A stretch of DNA of 64,000 nucleotides, taken from the NCBI RefSeq assembly GCF_000494755.1, contig NC_022657.1, positions 8,524,001 through 8,588,000 of the forward strand, given 5' to 3'. The notes under the pieces are model-generated. The model was not told the DNA's origin. It did not search any database and was given only the letters and a program-made list of their open reading frames with translations. Of this stretch, positions 55,210 through 63,806 are shown piece after piece (the first letter of the stretch is position 1; the number at the start of each line of letters is the position of its first letter). This stretch comes from Amorphoplanes friuliensis DSM 7358 (GTDB lineage: Bacteria > Actinomycetota > Actinomycetes > Mycobacteriales > Micromonosporaceae). Made by a program: the position numbers and the translations under genes.

Positions 55210-55812
55210 GAGATCTTCCCAGCCGGTCGGCGCCGTCCCTGCCGATCCCGCCGCCGGGGGCAGGTAGGACTCCCCCGACTCGATGCGCTTCGCGATGCGC
55301 TCGCACCAGCGGATCTCCGCCTCGGACCGTTCCATGGTCAGCTCCCACATCCACGACACGAACGGTGGCTTGTTGCGTGACCAGTCCGAGCTGATCGCCG
55401 CCTGGAGCTGCTTGTTCCCGGCCTCCAGCTGGGTCGCCCGGTTACGCAGCGCGGCCACGGCCTCGTGACGCGGCAGCGCCGGCAGGAACGAGAACGCGGC
55501 CAGGAACGGGTCCGGCGGCGTGGCGATCGACCACCAGTTGCCCCGCAGCAGCGACTGGAACTCCGCCGAACCCTTGTCGGTGATCTCGTAGGTGGTCCGG
55601 GCCGGCCGCGCACCGACCTGCTCGGTCGCGACCTCACGCAGCAGTTCCTCGTCGCTCAGCTTGCGCAGTGCGTGATAGATCGAGCCGGGCTGGATGTTCG
55701 CCCACTTGTCGGCGCTCCAGCTGAGCAGCTCGCGCCGCACGTCGTAACCGTGCACCGGCTGCATCCACTGGACGAGGCCGAGGATCATCATGCGGGTTGC
55801 CGACATTCTCAC
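55207..55812 (-). CDS. PadR-family transcriptional regulator
   Basis: A 201-aa regulator. The N-terminal winged helix (ILGLVQWMQPVHGYDVRREL, GSIYHALRKLSDEELL, TTYEITDKG) is of the PadR type. The C-terminal dimerisation helices contain WSIATPPDPFLAAFSFL. GTG at 55812 or ATG at 55806 may start it. It lies ahead of the DrrAB-like genes in the same direction, 89 bp apart, and probably represses them on binding a toxic ligand (inference). Confidence 0.9.
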   Translation of the reverse strand: MRMSATRMMILGLVQWMQPVHGYDVRRELLSWSADKWANIQPGSIYHALRKLSDEELLREVATEQVGARPARTTYEITDKGSAEFQSLLRGNWWSIATPPDPFLAAFSFLPALPRHEAVAALRNRATQLEAGNKQLQAAISSDWSRNKPPFVSWMWELTMERSEAEIRWCERIAKRIESGESYLPPAAGSAGTAPTGWEDL

Positions 55813-55822
55813 AGCGTAATAG

Positions 55823-55832
55823 GCAAACTTGA
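55823..55832. promoter_or_regulatory. Candidate PadR operator at its own promoter
   Basis: GCAAACTTGA at 55823-55832 matches the site at 55193-55202 in nine of ten bases. AAACTTG recurs at about 55838. It lies in the short gap between the PadR start and the accA start, so PadR could also affect accA. Confidence 0.45.
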
Positions 55833-55870
55833 CTGAGAAACTTGTCGGTACCTGACGATAGGCTCAGCCC

Positions 55871-57616
55871 GTGCGCAAGGTAATGATCGCCAATCGCGGT
55901 GAGATCGCCGTCCGGGTCATCCGGGCCTGCAAGGACGCGGGTCTGACCAGCGTCGCCGTTTACGCCGACGCCGATCGTGACGGGCTGCCCGCGCGGCTCG
56001 CCGACGAGGCCTATGCCCTCGACGGCGACACCGCGACGGAGACCTACCTGCGCATCGACAAGCTGCTCGACATCGCCGCCCGCAGCGGTGCCGACGCCGT
56101 GCACCCCGGCTACGGCTTCCTGTCGGAAAACGCCGACTTCGCCCAAGCCGTACAGGATGCGGGTCTGACCTGGATCGGGCCGACGCCGCAGGCGATCCGC
56201 GACCTGGGTGACAAGGTCACCGCACGGCACATCGCGCAGCGCGCGGGCGCGCCGCTGGTCCCCGGAACGGCCGAGCCGGCCGCGAACGCTGACGAGATCG
56301 TCGCTTTCGCCCGCGAGCACGGACTGCCCGTCGCGATCAAGGCGGCCTTCGGTGGTGGCGGCCGCGGTCTCAAGGTCGCCCGCACCCTGGAGGAGATCCC
56401 GGCCCTGTTCGAGTCGGCCACCCGCGAGGCGGTCGCCGCTTTCGGCCGCGGCGAATGCTTCGTCGAGCTCTACCTCGACCGGCCCCGGCACGTCGAGGCC
56501 CAGGTCCTGGCCGACACACACGGCAACGTCATCGTCGTCGGCACCCGCGACTGCTCCCTCCAGCGCCGCCACCAAAAGCTCGTCGAGGAGGCGCCGGCCC
56601 CGTTCCTCACCGACGACCAGCGCGCCCGCATCCACTCCAGCGCCAAGGCGATCTGCCGCGAGGCCGGTTACCACGGCGCCGGCACGGTCGAATACCTCGT
56701 CGGCCAGCAAGGCACCATCTCGTTCCTCGAGGTCAACACGCGGCTGCAGGTCGAGCACCCGGTCAGCGAGGAAACCTCCGGCCTCGACCTCGTCCGCGAG
56801 CAGTTCCGCATCGCCGACGGCGGCGAACTCGCGCTGACCGAGGACCCCGCGCCGCGAGGCCACTCGATCGAGTTCCGCATCAACGGCGAGGACGCCGGTC
56901 GCGGCTTCCTCCCCGCACCGGGCCAGGTCACAGCCCTGACCTGGCCATCCGGCCCGGGCGTACGCGTCGACGCCGGCGTCGAGGCAGGCAGCGTGATCGG
57001 CGGCAACTTCGACTCCCTGCTCGCCAAAATCATCGTGACAGGCGCCGACCGCACCGAAGCCCTCGAACGAGCCCGCCGCGTCCTCGACGAAACGGTCATC
57101 GAAGGCCTGGCCACGGTCCTGCCGTTCCACCGGCTCGTCGTGCGCGACCCCGCGTTTGTCGACTTCACCGTCCACACCCGCTGGATCGAAACCGAATGGC
57201 AGGGCGGTGTCGACGCCTTCACCCCGGCGGCCACAGCGCCCCTCGAAACCGAAGAACGCGAAACCGTTGTGGTCGAGGTCGCCGGTAAGCGCCTGGAAGT
57301 GCGCCTTCCTGCAAACCTTCGCTCCGGTACGCGTACAGGCGCCCCGTCCCGTCCCCGCGCCCGACAAGAACGCGCTGCGACCAAGGCCGGCGGAGCGAGT
57401 GGCGCCGCGGCCCTGACCGCCCCCATGCAGGGAACCATCGTCAAAGTCGCCGCCCACAACGGCGACACCGTCGCCGAGGGCGACGTGATCGTCGTCGTCG
57501 AAGCCATGAAAATGGAACAACCCCTCCAGGCCCACCGCGCTGGCACCGTCTCCGAGCTCACCGTCGAAGTAGGCGCGACCATCACCGCAGGCACAACGAT
57601 CTGCGAAATCGCCTAG
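55871..57616 (+). CDS. accA: Acyl-CoA carboxylase alpha subunit (biotin carboxylase plus carrier)
   Basis: A 581-aa fusion. The biotin carboxylase ATP-grasp domain fills residues 1-450 ([45 protein letters not shown]). The C-terminal biotinyl carrier domain has EAMKMEQ with the biotinylated lysine at 547. It carboxylates biotin using ATP and bicarbonate and works with accD and accE. GTG at 55871. The 3' end is followed directly by palindrome array 2. Confidence 0.95.
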   Translation: MRKVMIANRGEIAVRVIRACKDAGLTSVAVYADADRDGLPARLADEAYALDGDTATETYLRIDKLLDIAARSGADAVHPGYGFLSENADFAQAVQDAGLTWIGPTPQAIRDLGDKVTARHIAQRAGAPLVPGTAEPAANADEIVAFAREHGLPVAIKAAFGGGGRGLKVARTLEEIPALFESATREAVAAFGRGECFVELYLDRPRHVEAQVLADTHGNVIVVGTRDCSLQRRHQKLVEEAPAPFLTDDQRARIHSSAKAICREAGYHGAGTVEYLVGQQGTISFLEVNTRLQVEHPVSEETSGLDLVREQFRIADGGELALTEDPAPRGHSIEFRINGEDAGRGFLPAPGQVTALTWPSGPGVRVDAGVEAGSVIGGNFDSLLAKIIVTGADRTEALERARRVLDETVIEGLATVLPFHRLVVRDPAFVDFTVHTRWIETEWQGGVDAFTPAATAPLETEERETVVVEVAGKRLEVRLPANLRSGTRTGAPSRPRARQERAATKAGGASGAAALTAPMQGTIVKVAAHNGDTVAEGDVIVVVEAMKMEQPLQAHRAGTVSELTVEVGATITAGTTICEIA

Positions 57617-57681
57617 CCTCCGGAAGTAGCGCACGGGTTTGGGTGGGCGCGGGGCTCGGTCGGGCCTCGGCAGACGGCTGG

Positions 57682-58358
57682 CCCGACTTCAAGGACGTTG
57701 GGGTCACCGGGCCATCCAAGACCCCAACTTCATGGAAGTCGGGGCCGGCAGGCGCCTGGGACGTGATCGCCGCGGCGGTCGGCGTCTACTACGCGAACCA
57801 CGACCCCAACTTCGGGGATGTTGGGGTCACCAGGCCCGCCGGCGCCCCAACTTCAGGGAAGTCGGGGCCACGAGGCCGACCAAGACCCCCAACTTCAAGG
57901 AAGTCGGGGTCATCGGGCCCGCCGAAGCCCCAACTCCACGGAAGTCGGGCCCACCACGCGAACCAAGACCCCAACTCCAAAGAAGTCGGGGTCACCAGGC
58001 CCGCCGAGACCCCAACTTCAAGGAAGTCGGGGCTACCAGGCCAACCAAGACCCCAACTTCAGGGAAGTCGGGGTCACCGGGCCCGCCGAGACCCCAACTC
58101 CACGGAAGTCGGGGCTACCAGGCCAACCAAGACCCCAACTTCAGGGAAGTCGGGGTTACCAGGCCCGCCGAGACCCCAACTTCAAGGAAGTCGGGGCTAC
58201 CAGGCCAACCAAGACCCCAACTTCAAGGAAGTCGGGGTCACCGGGCCCGCCGAAGCCCCAACTCCACGGAAGTCGGGCCCACCACGCGAACCAAGACCCC
58301 AACTCCAAAGAAGTCGGGGCCGCCAGATCCGCCGAAGCCCAACTTCGGCGAAGGTGGG
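57682..58358. repeat. Array 2: palindromic units at 41 bp
   Basis: Sixteen clear units in seventeen positions with a 41-bp period (one step of 42 and a last step of 40). The palindrome is like array 1 with CCCC/GGGG ends; one position near 57764-57784 is decayed. Two linker types alternate (CTACCAGGCCAACCAAGA and TCACCGGGCCCGCCGAGA), giving an 82-bp dimer; a block near 57926 recurs at 58254, 8 units away. It fills the 790-bp gap between convergent accA and the TetR gene. A 41-bp period excludes a repeated peptide. Confidence 0.93.
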
Positions 58359-58406
58359 TCTAGCGGAGTCTGCTGGCGCCGGCGGCTCAGAACGGCCTCG
58401 AGTAGG

Positions 58407-58979
58407 TCAGCGGGTCAGTTGGCGGAGGACGGCGCGGGCTGCCTCGTCGGGGGTTTCGGTGGTTCGGGGGATGGCGCCGCTGAGCCACAACGTCGCGAAG
58501 CCGTGCGCCAACGACCAAGCAGCCAGCCCTGCTTCCTCCACGGACGACGCGCCATTGCCGGCCCAGCCGTCGGGGAGATCGGCGACTCCGCCGTAGAGCG
58601 CATCGCCGGCACGCTCCTGCGCGGCCTGCAGTGCTTCGTCGTCCTCGTGGAAGAGGTCCGGGCGCCACATCACCTGGAAGTGTGCGGGGTGGGTTGTCGC
58701 GAAGCGGACGTAGGCGACGCCCAGTTCGAGGAAGCTTCCCGTCGCTGCGCGGGTTTCGGTCAGGGCGGCGGACAAGCGCTCGAAGCCTTCTGTAGCCAGG
58801 GCTGTGAGCAGGCCTTTTTTGTCGCCGAAGTGATGGGTCGGCGCCGCGTGTGACACCCCGACGCGGCGGGCGAGGTCGCGCAGGCTCAGGGCTGCCGGGC
58901 CGCTCTCGGTGATGGCTTCCGCGGCGGCGGCGAGCAGGGCCCGGCGTAGATCACCGTGGTGGTACGTCTCCTTCGCCAT
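58407..58979 (-). CDS. TetR-family transcriptional regulator
   Basis: A 190-aa TetR-type repressor. The HTH (LSLRDLARRVGVSHAAPTHHFGDK) is at about residues 30-52, followed by a TetR C-terminal ligand domain of the WHG-containing kind. The ATG at 58979 is 77 bp from the DoxX gene, which is divergent. Two matching inverted repeats between them make this an autoregulated pair. Confidence 0.92.
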   Translation of the reverse strand: MAKETYHHGDLRRALLAAAAEAITESGPAALSLRDLARRVGVSHAAPTHHFGDKKGLLTALATEGFERLSAALTETRAATGSFLELGVAYVRFATTHPAHFQVMWRPDLFHEDDEALQAAQERAGDALYGGVADLPDGWAGNGASSVEEAGLAAWSLAHGFATLWLSGAIPRTTETPDEAARAVLRQLTR

Positions 58980-58991
58980 GCCGCCAAGCAT

Positions 58992-59010
58992 ATCTTGCCA
59001 TTGACAAGAT
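58992..59010. promoter_or_regulatory. TetR operator 1
   Basis: ATCTTG (58992-58997), 7-nt centre, CAAGAT (59005-59010): a perfect inverted repeat close to the TetR start. The site resembles the second copy at 59026. Confidence 0.75.
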
Positions 59011-59025
59011 GGCGATGAGGAGTGC

Positions 59026-59044
59026 ATCTTGGCAATGACAAGTT
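59026..59044. promoter_or_regulatory. TetR operator 2
   Basis: ATCTTG (59026-59031), 7-nt centre, CAAGTT (59039-59044), one mismatch from operator 1. It ends just before the GGAGG of the DoxX gene, so binding would block transcription or ribosome access. The centres of the two operators are 34 bp apart. Confidence 0.72.
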
Positions 59045-59055
59045 TGGAGGAAGAG

Positions 59056-59499
59056 ATGGCTACCCTCATCGCTCTGGCCGCCGGCACCGGCCTTGCCCGC
59101 TTGCTCGGACTGCTCGGTGTCGACGCGCTCGACAGCTGGGTGACAGCGCTTCGTGTCGGTCTCGCGCTGATGTTTTTCCTGACCGGGCTCGCCCACTTCG
59201 GCCTGGGCCGGCGCGCGGGCATGATCGCCATGGTGCCGCCGCGGCTGCCCCGTCCCGACCTGCTGGTCACGATCACGGGTCTGCTGGAGTTCGCCGGTGC
59301 GGTCGGACTGCTGCTCCCGGCGACCTACCGCCTCGCGGCCGTCTGCCTCGCCCTGCTGATGGTGGCGATGTTCCCGGCCAACGTCTACGCGGCCCGCCAC
59401 CGGATCACCCTGGCTGACGAACCGGTCACCCGGCTCCCCCTGCGCACCGCCGAACAACTTCTCTACATCGGCGTCGCCCTGACTATCGCCCTCGTCTGA
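59056..59499 (+). CDS. DoxX-family membrane protein
   Basis: A 147-aa protein with four helices of the DoxX type (LRVGLALMFFLTGLAHFG, PDLLVTITGLLEFAGAVGLLLP). ATG at 59056 with GGAGG 5 nt upstream. Family members act in respiratory or redox stress, but the function here is unknown. It is the likely target of the adjacent TetR protein. Confidence 0.86.
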   Translation: MATLIALAAGTGLARLLGLLGVDALDSWVTALRVGLALMFFLTGLAHFGLGRRAGMIAMVPPRLPRPDLLVTITGLLEFAGAVGLLLPATYRLAAVCLALLMVAMFPANVYAARHRITLADEPVTRLPLRTAEQLLYIGVALTIALV

Positions 59500-59543
59500 A
59501 ACATGCGGCCAGCGACACACGGCCACAACCGCACGGCCCGCTG

Positions 59544-59764
59544 CCCAACTTCCTTGAAGTTGGGCAGTCAGGGGCCCACCTACCCCCAACTTCAAGCAAG
59601 TCGGGCAGTCTCAAGCGAAGCGCGGGGTCAGGCCCGCCTACCGCCCAACATCAAGGAAGTCGGGCAGTCTCAAGCGAAGCGCGGGGTCAGGCCCCCCTAC
59701 CGCCCAACATCAAGGAAGTCGGGCAGCAGAGGCCCGCCTACCGCCCAACTTCAAGGAAGTCGGG
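59544..59764. repeat. Array 3: five palindromic units at 41 or 59 bp
   Basis: Five palindromes at second-A positions 59548, 59589, 59648, 59707 and 59748 (steps 41, 59, 59, 41). The first has the inverted centre CTT, as in array 1. The 59-bp steps contain an extra 18 bp with TCAAGCGAAG, itself like half a unit. It lies in the 501-bp gap between the convergent DoxX and transglutaminase genes. From 59765 to 60000 I see no gene or element. Confidence 0.9.
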
Positions 59765-60000
59765 CCAGCCCGTGCCTGCCCGCTGCCGAGTCGAGCGGGA
59801 CAAACGTAAGCATGCGGCCACACCCGGGCCCTAGCCTGAACAAGTCGAGCAGACTCGGCGCAGAACGCCGACGCGTTGCTAGAGCAGCCAGAACCTCATG
59901 CGCGACGTGTAGATCGTGAGCCCTGCACCCGAGAATGGCGCGCCCAGCCCGATCCCAAAACAAGCGGCTAACCCGGGGCGGACATCGTCGAGCCCCGATA

Positions 60001-60873
60001 TCAGCGGAGGCGCGTGATCGTGACCTCGACGCCCTGGCCGGTGCTCTGCGGGCCGGCATAAACACCCTTCAGCGGCGGCACGTCGCCGTACTCCCGGCCG
60101 CGGCCCACCACCACGTGCCGTTCGCCGACCGGAACGCCGTTGGTCGGGTCGAAGGCGGTCCAGCGGCCGACCCACCATTCGACCCAGGCGTGGCTCTGGC
60201 CGACAACACTGTCGCCGATCGCCGCGGTCGGGGACGGGTGCAAATAACCGGACACATACCTGGCGGGCATGCCCATCTCGCGCAGGAGGCCGACCGTCAG
60301 GTGGCTGATGTCCTGGCAGACGCCTTTCCGCTGCGTCCACGCATGCAGGGCGTCGCTCTGCACGCCGGTCGCCCCGGCCTGATAGGCGACCTCACCTCGG
60401 ACAAATTCGCAGACAGCCAGCGCAGCGGCGTGCGGCGTGGCGTGCGCGCCGCGGATGTCGGCGGCGATTCCGGTGAGTTCGCCGTCCAGACCGGTGCGTT
60501 TGGTGGCGAGCAGGAGCTCGTACCAGCGGTCCCTGTTCTCGGGGAGCGCCAGTTCGTCCCAGGCGGCGCCTTCGCCCTGGTCGATCAGGTCGCCCGGGGG
60601 GAGGGTCTCCACGGTTGAGGTGGCGGTCACCGTCAGGGCTTCGTGTTTGGCGTGGACGTCGAAGGCTGTGACGACCGTGCCCCAGTAGTCCTCGTAGCGG
60701 TACGTGCGGGCGGGCGGCCACACCTCGACGCGTGCGTCCAGGACTGCCTGGTGGGTTTCGTTGCGGGGCCACATGCGGGCCTCGTTGTAGGACGAGGACA
60801 CCGGGCCGGCGTAGTCGAAGCCGCTCTTGTGCTGGATCTTGAGGCGCCAGCTGTCCACCAACGGAGTGCTCAT
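60001..60873 (-). CDS. Transglutaminase-like protein
   Basis: A 290-aa protein with an N-terminal beta-sheet domain and a transglutaminase core: Cys186 (KGVCQDISH), His228 (QSHAWVEWW), Asp242 (FDPTNG). Proteins of this kind next to ATP-grasp ligases act as amide ligases or hydrolases in unresolved peptide or gamma-glutamyl pathways. Its ATG shares ATGA with the stop of the alpha-E gene. Confidence 0.92.
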   Translation of the reverse strand: MSTPLVDSWRLKIQHKSGFDYAGPVSSSYNEARMWPRNETHQAVLDARVEVWPPARTYRYEDYWGTVVTAFDVHAKHEALTVTATSTVETLPPGDLIDQGEGAAWDELALPENRDRWYELLLATKRTGLDGELTGIAADIRGAHATPHAAALAVCEFVRGEVAYQAGATGVQSDALHAWTQRKGVCQDISHLTVGLLREMGMPARYVSGYLHPSPTAAIGDSVVGQSHAWVEWWVGRWTAFDPTNGVPVGERHVVVGRGREYGDVPPLKGVYAGPQSTGQGVEVTITRLR

Positions 60874-61811
60874 GCGACTACTGCTCCCCGTACCCAGTTG
60901 ACCGCTGTGGTCTGGCGGAAGTAGCGGCGGGAGACGGCCTCGTTGACCTGGGAGCAGGTTTTTTCGAGGCTGGCCAGGACTGGGGCGAGGTCGTCGATCA
61001 GCTCGTCGGCGCCGCGGAATTCGAGGTTGGTGCGGGCGCGGCCGACGATGCGCTGGGCGTCCGTGGCCACGCCGGCGCGGCCCGGGTCGGGCTCCAGGTC
61101 GGTGAGGCAGCTTTCGGCCGTGGACAGGGCGGCGAAGACCGAGCGGGGGAAGAGCCGGTCCAGCAGGAGAAACTCGGCCGCGTGACGATCATCTAGCGAG
61201 CCCCTGTACGTCCTCAGAAACGTCTCCCAGGCCCCACTGGACCGCAGCAGCGTCAGCCACGACGGGATGCTGCCGCCGGCGCGTTCGTGGGTGCGCAGCA
61301 GTCGCGCGGTCATGTCGACGCGTTCGACGCTGCGGCCGAGGACGAGGAAGAGCCAGCCTTCGTCGCGGCTCATGGTGGCGTCGGTGAGGCCGGCCATCAC
61401 GGCGCAGCGTTCGCGCACCCAGCGGAAGAACGCGTGGACGCCCTGCTGCTCGACGCGGCGCCGCGCGTTGGGCAGGCCGTGCCAGGTGGAGTTGAGGCAT
61501 TCCCACATCTCGGACGAGACGGTCTCACGGGCGCCGCGGGCGTTCTCGCGGGCGGCGGCCAGCGCGCCGACCACCGAGCTGGGGCTGCGCTCGTCGAGAC
61601 CGAGCAGGCCGACGACCCGCGCGGAGGTGAACGGCTCGTCCTCCATCGGCATGCCCATGACCGCGAGCAGGGAGCGGCAGGCCGCGTCCTCGCTGGTCCA
61701 CGGGTCGGCGAGGATGCGCTGGAGGTGTACGTCGAGGATGCGGGCGGTGTCCTCGGCCCGCTCGACGTACCGCCCGATCCAGTAGAGCGACTCGGCGATC
61801 CGGCTCAGCAC
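60870..61811 (-). CDS. Alpha-E (DUF403) protein
   Basis: A 313-aa all-helical protein of the alpha-E family, beginning MLSRIAESLYWIGRYVERAEDTARILD with the family's conserved ESLYWIGRY. Alpha-E proteins form conserved operons with circularly permuted ATP-grasp and transglutaminase genes. GTG at 61811 overlaps the end of the ATP-grasp gene by 7 nt. Confidence 0.93.
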   Translation of the reverse strand: MLSRIAESLYWIGRYVERAEDTARILDVHLQRILADPWTSEDAACRSLLAVMGMPMEDEPFTSARVVGLLGLDERSPSSVVGALAAARENARGARETVSSEMWECLNSTWHGLPNARRRVEQQGVHAFFRWVRERCAVMAGLTDATMSRDEGWLFLVLGRSVERVDMTARLLRTHERAGGSIPSWLTLLRSSGAWETFLRTYRGSLDDRHAAEFLLLDRLFPRSVFAALSTAESCLTDLEPDPGRAGVATDAQRIVGRARTNLEFRGADELIDDLAPVLASLEKTCSQVNEAVSRRYFRQTTAVNWVRGAVVA

Positions 61812-63388
61812 GGCGGCCCTCCCTGCTGTTGTTGCTGCTGTTGCTGCTGCTGGGCCTCGCCGCCGCCGGCGGCCGGGCCAGGGTCGGGGCTGCCGGCCCG
61901 GGGCAGGGGTGCGGGGTCGGCGGGCAGGTGCGGCACTTCGAACGGCACGGTGTCGTCGGCGTCCGCGAGCACCCAGGTGTCCTTGGAGCCGCCGCCCTGG
62001 CTCGAGTTGACGACGAGGGCGCCCTCGGGCAGTGCGACCCGGGTCAGGCCGCCGGGCAGCACCCAGATCTTGTCGCCGTCGTTGACCGCGAACGGCCGCA
62101 GGTCGACGTGGCGCCCGCGCAGGCGGTTGCCGATCAGGGTCGGCACCATCGACAGCTTGACCTCACGCTGGGCGATCCAGCCCCGCGGGTCGGCGACCAT
62201 CTTCTCGGTCACGGCGGCCAGCTCGGCCTCGGTGGCCTGCGAACCGATCACGATGCCTGCGCCACCGGCGCCGTCGACGGGCTTGAGCACCAGCTCGCGG
62301 ACGCGGGGCAGCACGTCCTCCAGCACACCGGGCTCGTCCAGCCTGTACGTGTCGACGTTCGGCAGCAGCGGCTCCTCGTCGAGGTAGTACCGGATGAGGT
62401 CCGGCACGTACGTGTAGAGGAGCTTGTCGTCGGCGACACCGTTGCCGACCGCGTTGGCGATGGTGACACGCCCGGCGCGGGCGGCGTTGAGCAGACCGGC
62501 CACGCCGATGACCGAGTCGGCCCGGAAGTGGACCGGGTCGAGGAAGTCGTCGTCGATGCGCCGGTAGATGACGTCGACCCGCTGCTCACCGGCGGTGGTC
62601 CGCATGGCGACGTCGTTGCCGACGCAGACCAGGTCGCGGCCCTCGACCAGCTCGACGCCCATCTCGCGGGCGATCAGCGCGTGCTCGAAGTACGCCGAGT
62701 TGTAGACGCCGGGACTGAGCACCACGACCGTGGGGTTGCTGACGCCCACCGGCGCGGCCGCCCGGAGCGCTCGCAGCAGCATCCCGGGGTACGACTCGAC
62801 GGGCAGGATCCTGGAGGCGGCGAAGACCTCGGGGAGCACCTGGGCCATGGCCCGGCGGTTCTCCATCACGTAACTGACACCGGACGGGATCCGCACGTTG
62901 TCCTCGAGCACCCGGAAGGTGCCCTGCTCGTCACGGATCAGGTCGACACCGGCGACGTGGATGCGGACACCGTTGGGCGGGTTGATGCCGGCCGCCGCCC
63001 GCAGGAAGTGGGCGCTGGTGGCGATGATCCGCCGCGGGACGACCCCGTCCGCCAGCACCTGGCCGGCGCCGTACACGTCCGCGAGGAAGGCTTCGAGGGC
63101 CCGGATGCGCTGGGCCACGCCCAGCTCGACCTTGCGCCACTCGGCCGCGGCGATGATCCGCGGCACGATGTCCAGCGGGAAGGGCCGCTCGACGCCCTTG
63201 AGCGCAAACGTGATGCCCTGGTCCAGGAAGGCCCGGGCCAGCACCTCGGCTCGAACGCCCAGCTCAGCGCTCGACAGCGGCTGCAGCGTGGCGTGCAGGG
63301 CCTCGTAGGTCTCACGGGGCATGCCGAGCTCGCTGAACATCTCGTCCCAGCCGGGGCCGAGGCGGTACTCCTCGAAAAGATCCGCCAT
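61805..63388 (-). CDS. Circularly permuted ATP-grasp protein with poly-Gln tail
   Basis: A 527-aa type 2 circularly permuted ATP-grasp (DUF404/DUF407) with KGVERPFPLDIVPRI, RRIDDDFLDPVHFR and LKPVDGAGGAGIVIG. It ligates carboxylates to amines using ATP. The last ~60 residues are low complexity and include a run of ten Gln before GGPPC. It is the first gene of the three-gene amide-ligase operon. Confidence 0.93.
   Translation of the reverse strand: MADLFEEYRLGPGWDEMFSELGMPRETYEALHATLQPLSSAELGVRAEVLARAFLDQGITFALKGVERPFPLDIVPRIIAAAEWRKVELGVAQRIRALEAFLADVYGAGQVLADGVVPRRIIATSAHFLRAAAGINPPNGVRIHVAGVDLIRDEQGTFRVLEDNVRIPSGVSYVMENRRAMAQVLPEVFAASRILPVESYPGMLLRALRAAAPVGVSNPTVVVLSPGVYNSAYFEHALIAREMGVELVEGRDLVCVGNDVAMRTTAGEQRVDVIYRRIDDDFLDPVHFRADSVIGVAGLLNAARAGRVTIANAVGNGVADDKLLYTYVPDLIRYYLDEEPLLPNVDTYRLDEPGVLEDVLPRVRELVLKPVDGAGGAGIVIGSQATEAELAAVTEKMVADPRGWIAQREVKLSMVPTLIGNRLRGRHVDLRPFAVNDGDKIWVLPGGLTRVALPEGALVVNSSQGGGSKDTWVLADADDTVPFEVPHLPADPAPLPRAGSPDPGPAAGGGEAQQQQQQQQQQGGPPC
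61823..61852 (-). repeat. CAG/CAA repeat coding ten glutamines
   Basis: Ten consecutive CAG or CAA codons near the 3' end of the ATP-grasp gene. Three are CAA, so it is not a pure triplet repeat. Confidence 0.9.
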
Positions 63389-63806
63389 GGCCTGACCCTA
63401 CGGGCGACTCGTTGCGCGCGGGTAACAGTGGACACAGCCGGGACACGGCCGGCATGAGGCGGGCCGCCGGTACGGGACCTACCGACGGCCCTGGCGCAAC
63501 ACATCCGCACGGGTGGCCGGACGGGCGCCGCTCGCCCGAGACACCGAGAACGGGGGACCCGGCGTATCGGGACTGCCCCCACGGTACGCGTGCGCGGCCC
63601 CCATCAGAAGCACCCGATCCACGTCTGTACCCACAGAGATTGGCAGAAATGCGACGCGCCTTCGACCACGACCGCAACGTGCAGCACGTACCGTGTCGGG
63701 CATCACCGTGAGCTGGGCCTGATCAAGGCGCATTCTGTACTCAGCTCATTCTCAGGGGCGCGCACGGACAATGCCGTGTGCCCTGGAGCCGCGAGGTGGC
63801 CGACCG
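63389..63806. other. Divergent intergenic region before the DedA gene
   Basis: 418 bp. Both promoters of the ATP-grasp operon and the DedA gene must lie here. No clear -10/-35 pair, operator, hairpin or supportable small gene is visible; open frames have no homology I recognise. Confidence 0.45.

Noticed and set aside
57643-58596. Plus-strand frames of about 300-400 codons over array 2
   Set aside because: The 41-bp period shifts frame at every unit, so any open frame is only the absence of stop codons in the unit.
59879-60000. Small protein tail on the minus strand downstream of the transglutaminase gene
   Set aside because: The hydrophobic stretch looks protein-like, but there is no start codon in frame outside the transglutaminase gene and no ribosome site.
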